A stretch of DNA of 64,000 nucleotides from Alkalibacterium sp046484155 (lineage in GTDB: Bacteria; Bacillota; Bacilli; Lactobacillales; Carnobacteriaceae_A): the NCBI RefSeq assembly GCF_046484155.1, contig NZ_JAWOBT010000133.1, positions 22,789-86,788 on the forward strand, in the 5' to 3' direction. The notes below the pieces were generated by a model. It was not told the origin of the DNA and made no database searches. It worked only from the letters and a program-made list of their open reading frames with translations. The position numbers and the translations under genes were made by a program. Below are positions 16,632-24,839 of this stretch, in pieces. Numbering within the stretch: the stretch's first letter is position 1; every line of letters starts with the position of its first letter.

Positions 16632-17671
16632 AAAAGTCCTTATCACATTTATTAAGATATTTCTTATTGTTCTTTTTCATATTATTATTCATTACCGTGT
16701 TTATATTTTTAGCACTTTCTGAGAATCAATGGGTAACAGCACTTTATAGAGCAAATATTGTAGGCATATCCCTGCTTTTTTATTTAATTCTGTTTTCCTT
16801 CATATTATCAGTTGTTACAATCTCATATTTAAGAGCGTTTGAAAAAAAGAAATTAAGGAGAGTCGAAGAAGGGTTAAGAATGATGAGTCAAGGTCATTAT
16901 TCCGCTTCAATATTCATGAATATGTATTCGTTAGATACACCGCTACAAATAAATGAAGATATTGACAGACAATTTTTGAAATTACATGAAAAATTAATGT
17001 TTATGGCAGATGAGGCGTTAAAAAATGCTCAAGAATCAAAAACGCTTGATAATGAAACGAAAAATGATATTCTCGAAAACGAACGCAAACGTATAGCTAG
17101 AGAATTGCACGATTCAGTGTCACAACAGCTGTTTGCTGCATCAATGATGCTGTCTGCAGTGAATCAACAGGTGGTTCATTGCCCGGAGCCTGTCGTTAAA
17201 CAATTAAATATGATAGAGCAGACCATTCACGCTTCACAGACAGAAATGCGAGCCTTGTTATTACATCTCAGACCAGTTCAATTGGATGGGAAATCTTTGA
17301 AACAGGGAATTGAACAACTACTGAAGGAACTTTCATCTAAAATAGATGTGGACATACATTATGAAATCGAAGAAGTTTTAATGTCTACAGTGATGGAAGA
17401 TCACTTTTTCAGAATATTACAGGAACTTTTATCTAATGTCCTTAGACACGCTAAAGCAAAAGTGCTGGAAGTCTATTTAACTCAAAATGGAAGCAGTATC
17501 CAACTCAGGGTAAATGATGATGGTATAGGGTTTAACGTCGATGATAAAAAAACAGGTAGTTACGGATTACATAATATTAAAGAACGAATAGAAGGCATGG
17601 GTGGAAATGTTAAAATCGTTTCTCTTCCTAAGTTTGGAACCCGTATTGAAATAAACGTACCTTTAATTTAA
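16628..17671 (+). CDS. liaS: Sensor histidine kinase LiaS
   Basis: 347 residues. Two membrane helices (about 10-32 and 46-68) flank a very short outer loop, the intramembrane-sensing layout. HisKA_3 dimerisation domain: RKRIARELHDSVSQQLFAAS with His161 as the phosphoacceptor. The ATPase domain contains LQELLSNVLRHAKA (N box), VNDDGIGFN (G1) and GSYGLHNIKERIEGMGG (G2). It phosphorylates LiaR in response to lipid II-cycle and cell-envelope stress. The start overlaps liaF, and 13 bases separate it from liaR. Confidence 0.94.
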   Translation: MKKSLSHLLRYFLLFFFILLFITVFIFLALSENQWVTALYRANIVGISLLFYLILFSFILSVVTISYLRAFEKKKLRRVEEGLRMMSQGHYSASIFMNMYSLDTPLQINEDIDRQFLKLHEKLMFMADEALKNAQESKTLDNETKNDILENERKRIARELHDSVSQQLFAASMMLSAVNQQVVHCPEPVVKQLNMIEQTIHASQTEMRALLLHLRPVQLDGKSLKQGIEQLLKELSSKIDVDIHYEIEEVLMSTVMEDHFFRILQELLSNVLRHAKAKVLEVYLTQNGSSIQLRVNDDGIGFNVDDKKTGSYGLHNIKERIEGMGGNVKIVSLPKFGTRIEINVPLI

Positions 17672-17684
17672 GGAGAGTGAGAAT

Positions 17685-18323
17685 GTGATTCGATTAATGC
17701 TGGTAGATGATCATGAAATGGTTCGGTTGGGTTTATCGTCATTCTTTTCTATTCAAGAGGATTTTGAATTAGTGGGAGAGGCAGTTAATGGCCAGGAAGC
17801 TATTGATCTAGCACTGGAAGAAAAACCGGACATCATTTTGATGGACTTAGTCATGGAAGTAACGGATGGGACAGCAGCGACAATAGAAATAATGAAAAAG
17901 TGGCCGGAAGCAAAGATAATTATTTTAACAAGCTTCATTGATGACGAAAAAGTATATCCGGCAATGCAAGCGGGGGCAAGTGGCTATATTCTGAAAACAT
18001 CCTCTGCAACCGAGATTGCTCAAGCCATCCGTGAAACGCATGATGGTCAAAATTATATCGAAGATGAAGTGTCTACCATACTTGAAGAAAAAAGATATGA
18101 AGAAAATAAAAATCAGCTGCATGATAGATTGACAAGCAGAGAAAACGAAGTCGTGCAACTTATTTCAAAAGGGTACACAAATCAGAACATAGCAGATGAA
18201 TTATTTATTACTTTAAAAACAGTTAAGACGCATGTGTCAAATATTTTATCGAAATTGGAAGTAGAAGATCGTACTCAAGTAGCCATATACGCTTTTAGAC
18301 ATGATATTGTTAAAAATAATTAA
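17685..18323 (+). CDS. liaR: Response regulator LiaR (NarL/FixJ family)
   Basis: 212 residues. The receiver domain has the acidic pocket (VDDHE), phosphoacceptor Asp54 in IILMDLVME, Thr/Ser in IILTSFID and Lys in YILKTSS. The C-terminal LuxR-type helix-turn-helix is LTSRENEVVQLISKGYTNQN followed by IADELFITLKTVKTHVSNIL. It starts at GTG 17685 behind AAGGAGAGTGAG; the ATG at 17683 is out of frame. It is the output of the LiaFS system; target promoters cannot be recognised here. Confidence 0.95.
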   Translation: MIRLMLVDDHEMVRLGLSSFFSIQEDFELVGEAVNGQEAIDLALEEKPDIILMDLVMEVTDGTAATIEIMKKWPEAKIIILTSFIDDEKVYPAMQAGASGYILKTSSATEIAQAIRETHDGQNYIEDEVSTILEEKRYEENKNQLHDRLTSRENEVVQLISKGYTNQNIADELFITLKTVKTHVSNILSKLEVEDRTQVAIYAFRHDIVKNN

Positions 18324-18371
18324 AAAAAGTGCCCCATTCAAGTATCTATACTTGAATGGGGCACTTTTTTT
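18323..18371. terminator. Bidirectional terminator between liaR and rnjA
   Basis: A 23-bp stem (18323-18345 with 18349-18371, GTGCCCCATTCAAGTA core) with A and T tracts at the ends, serving both convergent genes. Confidence 0.95.
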
Positions 18372-18374
18372 AGA

Positions 18375-20045
18375 TTAGTTTGTTAAAATAACAGGTAAGA
18401 TAATCGGGCGACGCTCAGTTTCAGTAAAGAGGAATTCTTTAATATCATCGATTAAATCATTTCTCATCTTATATTCATTTATTTGTTCACGCTTAAATGA
18501 TTGTTGAATACTATCAAAGGCTACTTTTTGAGCTTTTTGTATAAGTTCTTCGGATTCTCTCATATAAATGAATCCTCGAGAAATGATATCAGGACCAGCC
18601 AGAATTTTTTTCTTCTCTGCATCTATTGTGGCAACAACCACAACCAAGCCATTATCAGAGAGTATTTTTCGATCTCTCAAAACGACATTGCCGATATCCC
18701 CAACACCACTACCATCAACGTAGACATCTTTTGCATCAATCTCTCCGGCACGTCTTGCAGTATCTTCGGTAAAGGCCATAATATCTCCATTATCTAAAAT
18801 AAAACAATTCTCTTTCGGAACGCCTGTTTGTTGAGCGAGTTTCGCATGTATGCGTTGCATGCGGTGTTCGCCGTGGATAGGAACGAAGTATTTAGGTTTC
18901 ATTAATTGTAACATTAACTTTTGCTCTTCTTGACCACCATGTCCAGAAGTGTGAATATTATTTATTTTTCCATGAATGACATTTGCACCGGCTTCGAGCA
19001 ATTGATTGATAACACGATTAATGCTCATTGTATTTCCAGGAATAGGTGAGCTTGAGAAGATAACGGAATCTCCAGGTTGAATAGAAATCTGTCTGTGTGT
19101 CCCGTTAGCAATTCTACTCAATGCAGCCATAGGTTCTCCTTGAGATCCGGTACACAGAATCAAAACTTCATTTGCTTTATATTTTTTTATCTCATTTGGA
19201 TGAATAAAGGTACCTTCATCTGCGTGAATATAGCCTAACTCTTGACCGGTTTCAAGGTTTGTAACCATACTACGTCCAAACACGGCAATTTTACGACCGG
19301 TTTTGTTTGCTGCTTCAATAGCCTGTTGAACTCTGGAAATGTTAGATGCGAAGGTTGCGAAGATAATACGACCATCGATTTTGTTGAACAAGTTTCTAAT
19401 CGTTTCGCCAACCATTTGTTCAGACTTAGTAAAATCGGGTATTTCTGCATTTGTACTATCTGAAAGTAATGCAAGGACGCCTTCTTCACCAATTCTAGCC
19501 ATCTTATGAATGTTTGCTGGTTCGCCTACAGGAGTAAAGTCAAACTTGAAGTCCCCAGTCTCAACAATATTCCCATTAGGTGTTTTTACTACAATACCGT
19601 ATGATTCAGGCACACTATGGGTCGTTCTGAAAAACGATACTGTTGTTTTTCTGAATTTGATAACTGTGTCTTCATCAATTTCATGTAAGGTAGCTGAACG
19701 GAGTAAGTTGTGTTCAGTTAATTTGTTTCTAATAAGAGCTAAAGCTAATTTACCTGCGTAAATAGGTATATTTAGTTGCTTCAATAAGAAAGGAGTACCT
19801 CCGACGTGGTCTTCATGACCATGAGTAATAAATAGCCCTTTAATTTTTTCTTTATTTTCTACAAGATAAGAATAATCAGGAATAACATAATCGATGCCTA
19901 ATAAATCATCCTCTGGAAATTTAATCCCGGCGTCAATTAAAATGATTTCATCTTGAAATTGTATGGCATAGGTATTTTTACCGATTTCATTTAAACCGCC
20001 TAATGCAAACATAGCTGTCTCGTTATTTTTAATATTTGGTTTCAT
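18375..20045 (-). CDS. rnjA: Ribonuclease J1
   Basis: 556 residues, a beta-CASP metallo-beta-lactamase RNase with endonuclease and 5'-3' exonuclease activity, central to mRNA decay and rRNA maturation in Firmicutes. The metal ligands are complete: His75, His77, Asp79 and His80 (THGHEDHVGG), His143 (RTTHSVPES) and Asp165 (ETGDFKFD). The N-terminus ALGGLNEIGKNTYAIQFQD resembles B. subtilis RNase J1 closely. No rpoY/epsilon gene is found upstream, unlike B. subtilis. About 150 bases of untranslated leader precede it, with a small GTGGT/ACCAC hairpin. The paralogue rnjB is at 56.1 kb. Confidence 0.95.
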   Translation of the reverse strand: MKPNIKNNETAMFALGGLNEIGKNTYAIQFQDEIILIDAGIKFPEDDLLGIDYVIPDYSYLVENKEKIKGLFITHGHEDHVGGTPFLLKQLNIPIYAGKLALALIRNKLTEHNLLRSATLHEIDEDTVIKFRKTTVSFFRTTHSVPESYGIVVKTPNGNIVETGDFKFDFTPVGEPANIHKMARIGEEGVLALLSDSTNAEIPDFTKSEQMVGETIRNLFNKIDGRIIFATFASNISRVQQAIEAANKTGRKIAVFGRSMVTNLETGQELGYIHADEGTFIHPNEIKKYKANEVLILCTGSQGEPMAALSRIANGTHRQISIQPGDSVIFSSSPIPGNTMSINRVINQLLEAGANVIHGKINNIHTSGHGGQEEQKLMLQLMKPKYFVPIHGEHRMQRIHAKLAQQTGVPKENCFILDNGDIMAFTEDTARRAGEIDAKDVYVDGSGVGDIGNVVLRDRKILSDNGLVVVVATIDAEKKKILAGPDIISRGFIYMRESEELIQKAQKVAFDSIQQSFKREQINEYKMRNDLIDDIKEFLFTETERRPIILPVILTN

Positions 20046-20255
20046 TGTATATCTCCCTTATTTTAATAATTAAATTCTCTTTTAAATCTTACTTTGCATA
20101 ACTGTGATCTATAAAATTGTAAATTTAATTTATTTTGAAAATCTCCGCTCGGTGCGTGGTGTAAGAAACCACTGATATAGTTATTCTACCATACTAAAAA
20201 TAATAAGTATAGAAGAAGGAAATCAACAAAACTTAACCGCAAGATTGAAAATGAG

Positions 20256-20284
20256 TTGTAGTTTAGATTTAAATTATATATAGT
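20256..20284 (+). promoter_or_regulatory. Predicted promoter for the HAD phosphatase gene
   Basis: TTGTAG at 20256-20261, a 17-base spacer and TATAGT at 20279-20284, 33 bases before the start codon. Confidence 0.5.
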
Positions 20285-20317
20285 AAGGGTGTATTTATAT
20301 TAAGGGAGTGTCTATGA

Positions 20318-21097
20318 TTGGAAAATAAAAAGTTATTTATTTTTGATATTGATGGAACAGTTTTAGATGATAATAAAGCTATTCCTGTGGAAACTAAACA
20401 AGCAATTAAAGAATTAAATAAATCGCACGAAGTTGCTATTGCTACGGGAAGAAATCGCACGATGGCAAGAGAGGTTATTGAAGAATTAGGGATATCAAAT
20501 TATATTGTATGTAATGGTGCAGCAGCATATTATAATCATGAAGCTATTTATACTAATTTTTTAGATAAAGAAGAACTCCAAAAATTAATAAAACTGGCTG
20601 ATGAGAACAACCATCAACTTGTTTACGAAACAATAGATGATTTAAGACGTAGAAGCGAAACGCCTGACAGTCGAGTGAAGAATGGAATGCAATTTGTAGG
20701 TTTTTCTATTCCTGAACACAATAGAGATTTTCATAAAACACAATCACTCGTACAATGCTTGCTCTTTGTATCAGAAGATGAAATGGAAATTTATAAAAAC
20801 CAATTTTCTCATTTCCGATTTGTTCGCTGGTATAAAACAGGTGTGGATATTCTGCCCGGTGACGGATCAAAATTCTTAACAATTAAAATACTCGCGAACC
20901 ATTTGGGGATAAATCTGAAAGATGTCGTGGCATTCGGCGACGGGATGAACGATATTGAAATGATTAAGAACGTAGGATTTGGCATTGCCATGGGTAACGC
21001 TGAGAAAGAAGTGAAAGATGTCGCTAATAGTATAACGGACTCTAACGAAAATAATGGTATTCCAAATGCATTGCGTCAATTAAATTACATTAGCTAG
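20318..21097 (+). CDS. Cof-type HAD-IIB family hydrolase
   Basis: 259 residues. HAD motif I is LFIFDIDGTVLDD near the N-terminus, motif II is in VAIATGR, Lys in the SKFLTIKILANHLG stretch is motif III, and motif IV is VVAFGDGMNDIEMIKNVGFG. The IIB cap lies between. Such enzymes dephosphorylate sugar phosphates or flavin/PLP phosphates. The start must be TTG 20318 in this reading: the better-placed ATG at 20314 is out of frame and stops after four codons. SD AAGGGAG serves both. Either a rare start or a one-base error is possible. Substrate is unknown. Confidence 0.85.
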   Translation: MENKKLFIFDIDGTVLDDNKAIPVETKQAIKELNKSHEVAIATGRNRTMAREVIEELGISNYIVCNGAAAYYNHEAIYTNFLDKEELQKLIKLADENNHQLVYETIDDLRRRSETPDSRVKNGMQFVGFSIPEHNRDFHKTQSLVQCLLFVSEDEMEIYKNQFSHFRFVRWYKTGVDILPGDGSKFLTIKILANHLGINLKDVVAFGDGMNDIEMIKNVGFGIAMGNAEKEVKDVANSITDSNENNGIPNALRQLNYIS

Positions 21098-21197
21098 GAT
21101 TTGTGACTGAAATTTTAAAAATGTTGAATGATTTGTTTAAAACTATAGACATGCAACGTAATATATGCGAAAATAAATTATAACGTGTTTTTTACGT

Positions 21198-21270
21198 GGG
21201 GGTATAGCTCAGTTGGGAGAGCGCTTCGCTGGCAGCGAAGAGGTCGTCGGTTCGAGCCCGTCTATCTCCA
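21198..21270 (+). tRNA. tRNA-Ala (anticodon GGC)
   Basis: A 73-nt cloverleaf. Acceptor GGGGGTA pairs with TATCTCC; the D stem is GCTC/GAGC; the anticodon arm is CTTCG, loop CTGGCAG, CGAAG, giving anticodon GGC. The T loop is TTCGAGC. Base pair G3-U70, the alanine identity element, is present, as is discriminator A73. No CCA is encoded: T residues follow A73 directly. The T stem has a U-U mismatch at 50-64. It stands alone, not in an rRNA operon. Confidence 0.93.
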
Positions 21271-21339
21271 TTTTTTTATTACCAAATTTTTGAGAACGCT
21301 TTTAAATATTACAGTTGAAACGGGGAAAGGGGATAATAG

Positions 21340-22698
21340 ATGATTACTGAAAACCAACTATATATCTCGAGTTACACGACCATTTCTCAGAATGTAAAGT
21401 ATGGTTTTTTGATTAGTATAGCAATGTTCTTTACTTTAGTAGCGTTTGTATTTAACACGCCACAAGAAATAGTAACTGGACAAATTATAATCTTAACGTC
21501 TCCAGCCAATTTGACGACCGATTACTTTGCTTTATCTAATATAGGGGCCACATTATTTAATTCGGGTTTGATGACTGCTCAAGCGATAGCTCTTATTAGG
21601 ATGACTCGAGCTAAAGTGAATGGCCCAATTATAGCGGCTGTATTTACCGTAGCTGCATTCTCGTTTTTCGGAAAAAACCTTTACAATTCAATGCCTATCA
21701 TTTTAGGGGCATTCGCTTATGCGAGAGTAACAAAAATTCATCCTGAAAAATCTTTGTTAGGCGCCTTGTTCGGGACAGCATTGGGACCGTTAGTCAGTGA
21801 AATTACGTTCAATATTGGGTTACAATTAAATGAAGGTATTATCTATGGTTATATTGCAGGTTTTATCGTGGGGTTCATCATACCTCCTTTATCTAAACAT
21901 TTTGTCAGCTTTACTAAAGGGTTCAGTCTATATAACATAGGCTTTACCAGTGGAGTAATCGGAACTGTATTCACTTCTGTTCTGCGTAGCATGGGTAAAG
22001 AAATTGAGCCCGTTTCAATTTTGTCCAGTGGGAACAACCAGTCTTTAACTATAGTATTTTTGATACTGTTCAGTCTCATGCTAGTTGGAGGGCTGTACTT
22101 GAATTCTGGCACGTTGGATGGTTACTCGGACTTGATAAAGCACTCCGGTCAATTATCGACAGACTTCTTAAGAACTAATGGATTTAGCGTTACGTTAATA
22201 AATATGGCGCTTTTAGGATACGTCTCCGTGTCTTATATTCTGTTTCATGGTGGTGAGATAAATGGACCTACTATCGGAGGGATATTGACCGTAGTTGGTT
22301 TTGGAGCATTTGGTAAACATTTGAGGAACGTCCTACCGATTTTAATCGGTGTCAGTCTTATGGGGTTCCTGAACGGCTATGATATGAGTACAACTGATAT
22401 AATTATAGCTGGGTTGTTCGGAACGACGATTGCTCCTATAGCAGGGAGATACGGTACACGCGCAGGTATTCTTGCGGGGGCTTTACATTTAGCAGTAGTT
22501 ACAAATACGGGCTATCTGCATGGCGGTATCAACTTATACAATAACGGTTTTTCAGGTGGTTTTGTGGCAGCTCTGATGATACCATTATTAGAAGCCATTC
22601 ATTATCATCAAAACAAGAGAAGACAGTTCCAAGAACCAGTGGATCCATCTGAAGAAATCAAAGTATATAAAAAAAGCATTAAACTTACTAAAAAGTAA
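21340..22698 (+). CDS. DUF1576 family multi-pass membrane protein
   Basis: A 452-residue hydrophobic protein with roughly ten membrane helices, which I recognise as DUF1576. It has an internal duplication: VNGPIIAAVFTVAAFSFFGK (from 93) and INGPTIGGILTVVGFGAFGK (from 307), then LFGTALGP (143) and LFGTTIAP (369), then FSLYNIGF (195) and INLYNNGF (407). The offset is about 212-226 residues. Two repeats of this kind are typical of transporters, but no substrate is known. SD GGGGAAAGGGGA precedes ATG 21340. The last codons and stop lie inside a terminator stem. Confidence 0.8.
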   Translation: MITENQLYISSYTTISQNVKYGFLISIAMFFTLVAFVFNTPQEIVTGQIIILTSPANLTTDYFALSNIGATLFNSGLMTAQAIALIRMTRAKVNGPIIAAVFTVAAFSFFGKNLYNSMPIILGAFAYARVTKIHPEKSLLGALFGTALGPLVSEITFNIGLQLNEGIIYGYIAGFIVGFIIPPLSKHFVSFTKGFSLYNIGFTSGVIGTVFTSVLRSMGKEIEPVSILSSGNNQSLTIVFLILFSLMLVGGLYLNSGTLDGYSDLIKHSGQLSTDFLRTNGFSVTLINMALLGYVSVSYILFHGGEINGPTIGGILTVVGFGAFGKHLRNVLPILIGVSLMGFLNGYDMSTTDIIIAGLFGTTIAPIAGRYGTRAGILAGALHLAVVTNTGYLHGGINLYNNGFSGGFVAALMIPLLEAIHYHQNKRRQFQEPVDPSEEIKVYKKSIKLTKK

Positions 22699-22711
22699 GT
22701 TTAATGCTTTT
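22671..22711. terminator. Bidirectional terminator overlapping the DUF1576 stop codon
   Basis: AAAAAGCATTAAACTTAC (22671-22688) pairs perfectly with GTAAGTTTAATGCTTTTT (22694-22711). The stop codon of the membrane-protein gene is in the second arm, and def ends 3 bases beyond, so one hairpin serves both. Confidence 0.93.
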
Positions 22712-22713
22712 TG

Positions 22714-23289
22714 TTATTGTTCTTCAGATCCTAAAACTTCAAGACCTTCAGGTAATGCTAAAGGATTATCCGGATCTATGCGGTCAAAGAACATAACCCC
22801 ATTCAAATGATCGATTTCATGTTGAACGACGATAGCAGGAAAATCCTTTAAGCGTTTTTTTTGCTTATTGCCTTCAATATCGAAATATTCTATTCTAATC
22901 CGTTTGTGTCTTGGAACATATCCAGGAATTTCACGGTCCACAGATAGACAACCTTCACCCTCTGGAAGGCAGGTCTGTTGAACAGAATGACTGATGATTT
23001 TTGGATTGACTAAGACAGTACTAAACTCAGGTTCTGTTGCTTCTGGATCATCAGAGGGAACATGAACGGCTATCATACGTTTAGAAACATTGACTTGTGG
23101 TGCTGCTATACCCACGCCTGGTCTCAGTTCGTATTTTTCTGCTAATTCAGGATCTTGGCTGGTTTTTAAAAACTTTAACAGTTCTTTAGCTAAGTCTTTT
23201 TCTTCATCGTTTAAAGGTATCGTCATTTTTTCGGCTACTATCCGTAACGTAGGATGCCCTTCTCGAATAACATCTTTCATTGTTATCAT
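22714..23289 (-). CDS. def: Peptide deformylase
   Basis: A 191-residue metalloenzyme that removes the N-formyl group from new proteins. The three motifs are intact: GVGIAAPQV (58-66), EGCLS with metal ligand Cys114, and QHEIDHLNG with His157, Glu158 and His161. The insertion between motifs 1 and 2 and the length place it with type 2 deformylases of Gram-positives. Minus-strand SD AGGAGGT precedes the start. No fmt neighbour is present. Confidence 0.95.
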   Translation of the reverse strand: MITMKDVIREGHPTLRIVAEKMTIPLNDEEKDLAKELLKFLKTSQDPELAEKYELRPGVGIAAPQVNVSKRMIAVHVPSDDPEATEPEFSTVLVNPKIISHSVQQTCLPEGEGCLSVDREIPGYVPRHKRIRIEYFDIEGNKQKKRLKDFPAIVVQHEIDHLNGVMFFDRIDPDNPLALPEGLEVLGSEEQ

Positions 23290-23546
23290 CTAACTACCTC
23301 CTAGTATTCATACACTAGTATTTTAACAGGTTTACTCGCATTGTGCATTAATATTATTAAAATTTGCGTTAGAAAATGAAATTTTTCTTAATGTGTTAGT
23401 GATTTTATTCACATGTTATTTCTTTTTAAAAAAATAATGGTACAAAAGAATTTTTTTGTTGCTTATATATAACAGTTTATTTACCTGTATCACTTTATAT
23501 AATAAATATTTTGAAATTTTCAGATAAAAACAGTATAACAGCTTGT

Positions 23547-23564
23547 TTGTGTTTGTGGTCACAA
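23547..23564. promoter_or_regulatory. Candidate Rex operator upstream of pdhA
   Basis: TTGTGTTTGTGGTCACAA fits the Rex form TTGTGA-N6-TCACAA with one mismatch. It lies about 105 bases before the predicted -35 of the pdh operon. Rex senses the NADH/NAD+ ratio and controls pyruvate and fermentation genes in streptococci and relatives. The rest of the 440-base def-pdhA gap is very AT-rich with no ORF. Confidence 0.5.
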
Positions 23565-23669
23565 AGATGTGAAAAACCTTTCATACCAACATTTTATGAG
23601 GGCAATTCAAGTGGATATCGCTTGCATTTTGTTTTGAATCATGATAAATTGTAAAAGGAATAGAGAAAA

Positions 23670-23698
23670 TTGTAACAGCCAAAATTAACTGTTATATT
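23670..23698 (+). promoter_or_regulatory. Predicted promoter of the pdh operon with overlapping dyad
   Basis: TTGTAA at 23670-23675, a 17-base spacer and TATATT at 23693-23698. TAACAG (23673-23678) and CTGTTA (23689-23694) form an inverted repeat across the spacer, a placement that would suit a repressor. Confidence 0.55.
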
Positions 23699-23730
23699 TA
23701 ATTACACAACGAGAGAGGAATGGGTAATCT

Positions 23731-24837
23731 ATGGCAAAGCAACCAGTTGATTACGAAGCATTATTAGGTTCAATCGAAGCTTCGTTTCCGATGGTTCAAA
23801 TTTTAGATAAAGACGGCAAAATCGTTAATAAAGACATTATGCCCGATTTATCTGATGATGAATTAGTAGAATTAATGACAAGAATGGTGTGGTCTCGAGT
23901 ACTTCACGATCGCTCAATGGCGTTAGCTCGTCAAGGGAGATTAGGTTTCTATGCGCCCACCATGGGTCAGGAAGCTTCACAATTAGCTAGTCATTTCGCA
24001 TTCAAAAAACAAGACTGGTTATATCCAGGGTATCGTGACATTCCACAATTAATACAACACGGCTTATCTATATCACAAGCATTCTTGTGGTCAAGAGGAC
24101 ACGTTGAAGGGAATAACTATCCTGAAGATTTACATGCGATGTCACCTCAAATCATTATTGGAGCGCAATACATCCAAGCTATGGGTAACGCTGTAGGGCA
24201 GAAATTTGCTGGAAAAGAAGACGAAGTAACGTTCACATATACTGGAGACGGTGGTTCTTCTCAAGGTGACGTATACGAAGGCATGAACTTTGCCGGTCGT
24301 TACAAAGCTCCTATTGTTTTCTTCATTCAAAACAATGGCTATGCTATTTCTACGCCTCGCGAAAAACAAACTTCTGCTGCAACACTAGCTCAAAAATCTG
24401 CTGCTGCGGGTATTCCAGGAGTACAAGTCGACGGTATGGATCCATTAGCTGTTTATGCAGTAACAAAACAAGCACGCGATTGGGCAGCATCAGGTAAAGG
24501 TCCCGTATTAATTGAAACGATCACATCACGTTTCGGACCTCACTCAACGTCTGGTGATGATCCAACGCGTTACCGTGAACAGGAATCATTTGATTACTGG
24601 GAACAAAGAGATCCACTTATTCGGTTCCGTAATTTCTTAACAGAAAAAGGCTTATGGTCTGATGAAAAAGAAGAAGAATTAATTGAAAAAACTAAAGAAG
24701 AAATCAAACAAGCTGCGAAAGAAGCAGATCAAGCTCCAAAAATGAAGATTTCAGACTTCTTGAAAAACATGTACGATGAGCCTGGTCAAAATATAGTTGA
24801 GCAGATCGAGAAATTCGAAGCAAAGGAGAGTAAATAA
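23731..24837 (+). CDS. pdhA: Pyruvate dehydrogenase E1 component, alpha subunit
   Basis: 368 residues. Thiamine-diphosphate-binding motif: FTYTGDGGSSQGDVYEGMNF through VFFIQNNGYAIST, with Mg ligands in GDG and NNGY. RFGPHSTSGDDPTRYR is the phosphorylation-loop region seen in E1 alpha. With PdhB it decarboxylates pyruvate and acetylates the lipoyl group of E2, feeding acetyl-CoA. First gene of pdhABCD; SD AGAGAGGAATGGG. Two bases separate it from pdhB. Confidence 0.97.
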   Translation: MAKQPVDYEALLGSIEASFPMVQILDKDGKIVNKDIMPDLSDDELVELMTRMVWSRVLHDRSMALARQGRLGFYAPTMGQEASQLASHFAFKKQDWLYPGYRDIPQLIQHGLSISQAFLWSRGHVEGNNYPEDLHAMSPQIIIGAQYIQAMGNAVGQKFAGKEDEVTFTYTGDGGSSQGDVYEGMNFAGRYKAPIVFFIQNNGYAISTPREKQTSAATLAQKSAAAGIPGVQVDGMDPLAVYAVTKQARDWAASGKGPVLIETITSRFGPHSTSGDDPTRYREQESFDYWEQRDPLIRFRNFLTEKGLWSDEKEEELIEKTKEEIKQAAKEADQAPKMKISDFLKNMYDEPGQNIVEQIEKFEAKESK

Positions 24838-24839
24838 TC

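Noticed and set aside
21290..21306. TTGAGAACGCTTTTA as a CcpA (cre) site before the DUF1576 gene
   Set aside because: Two mismatches at key positions of the cre consensus; below what I would report.
23568..23586. TGTGAA-N6-TTCATA as a second Rex site before pdhA
   Set aside because: The half-site spacing is two bases too wide for Rex and one half deviates.
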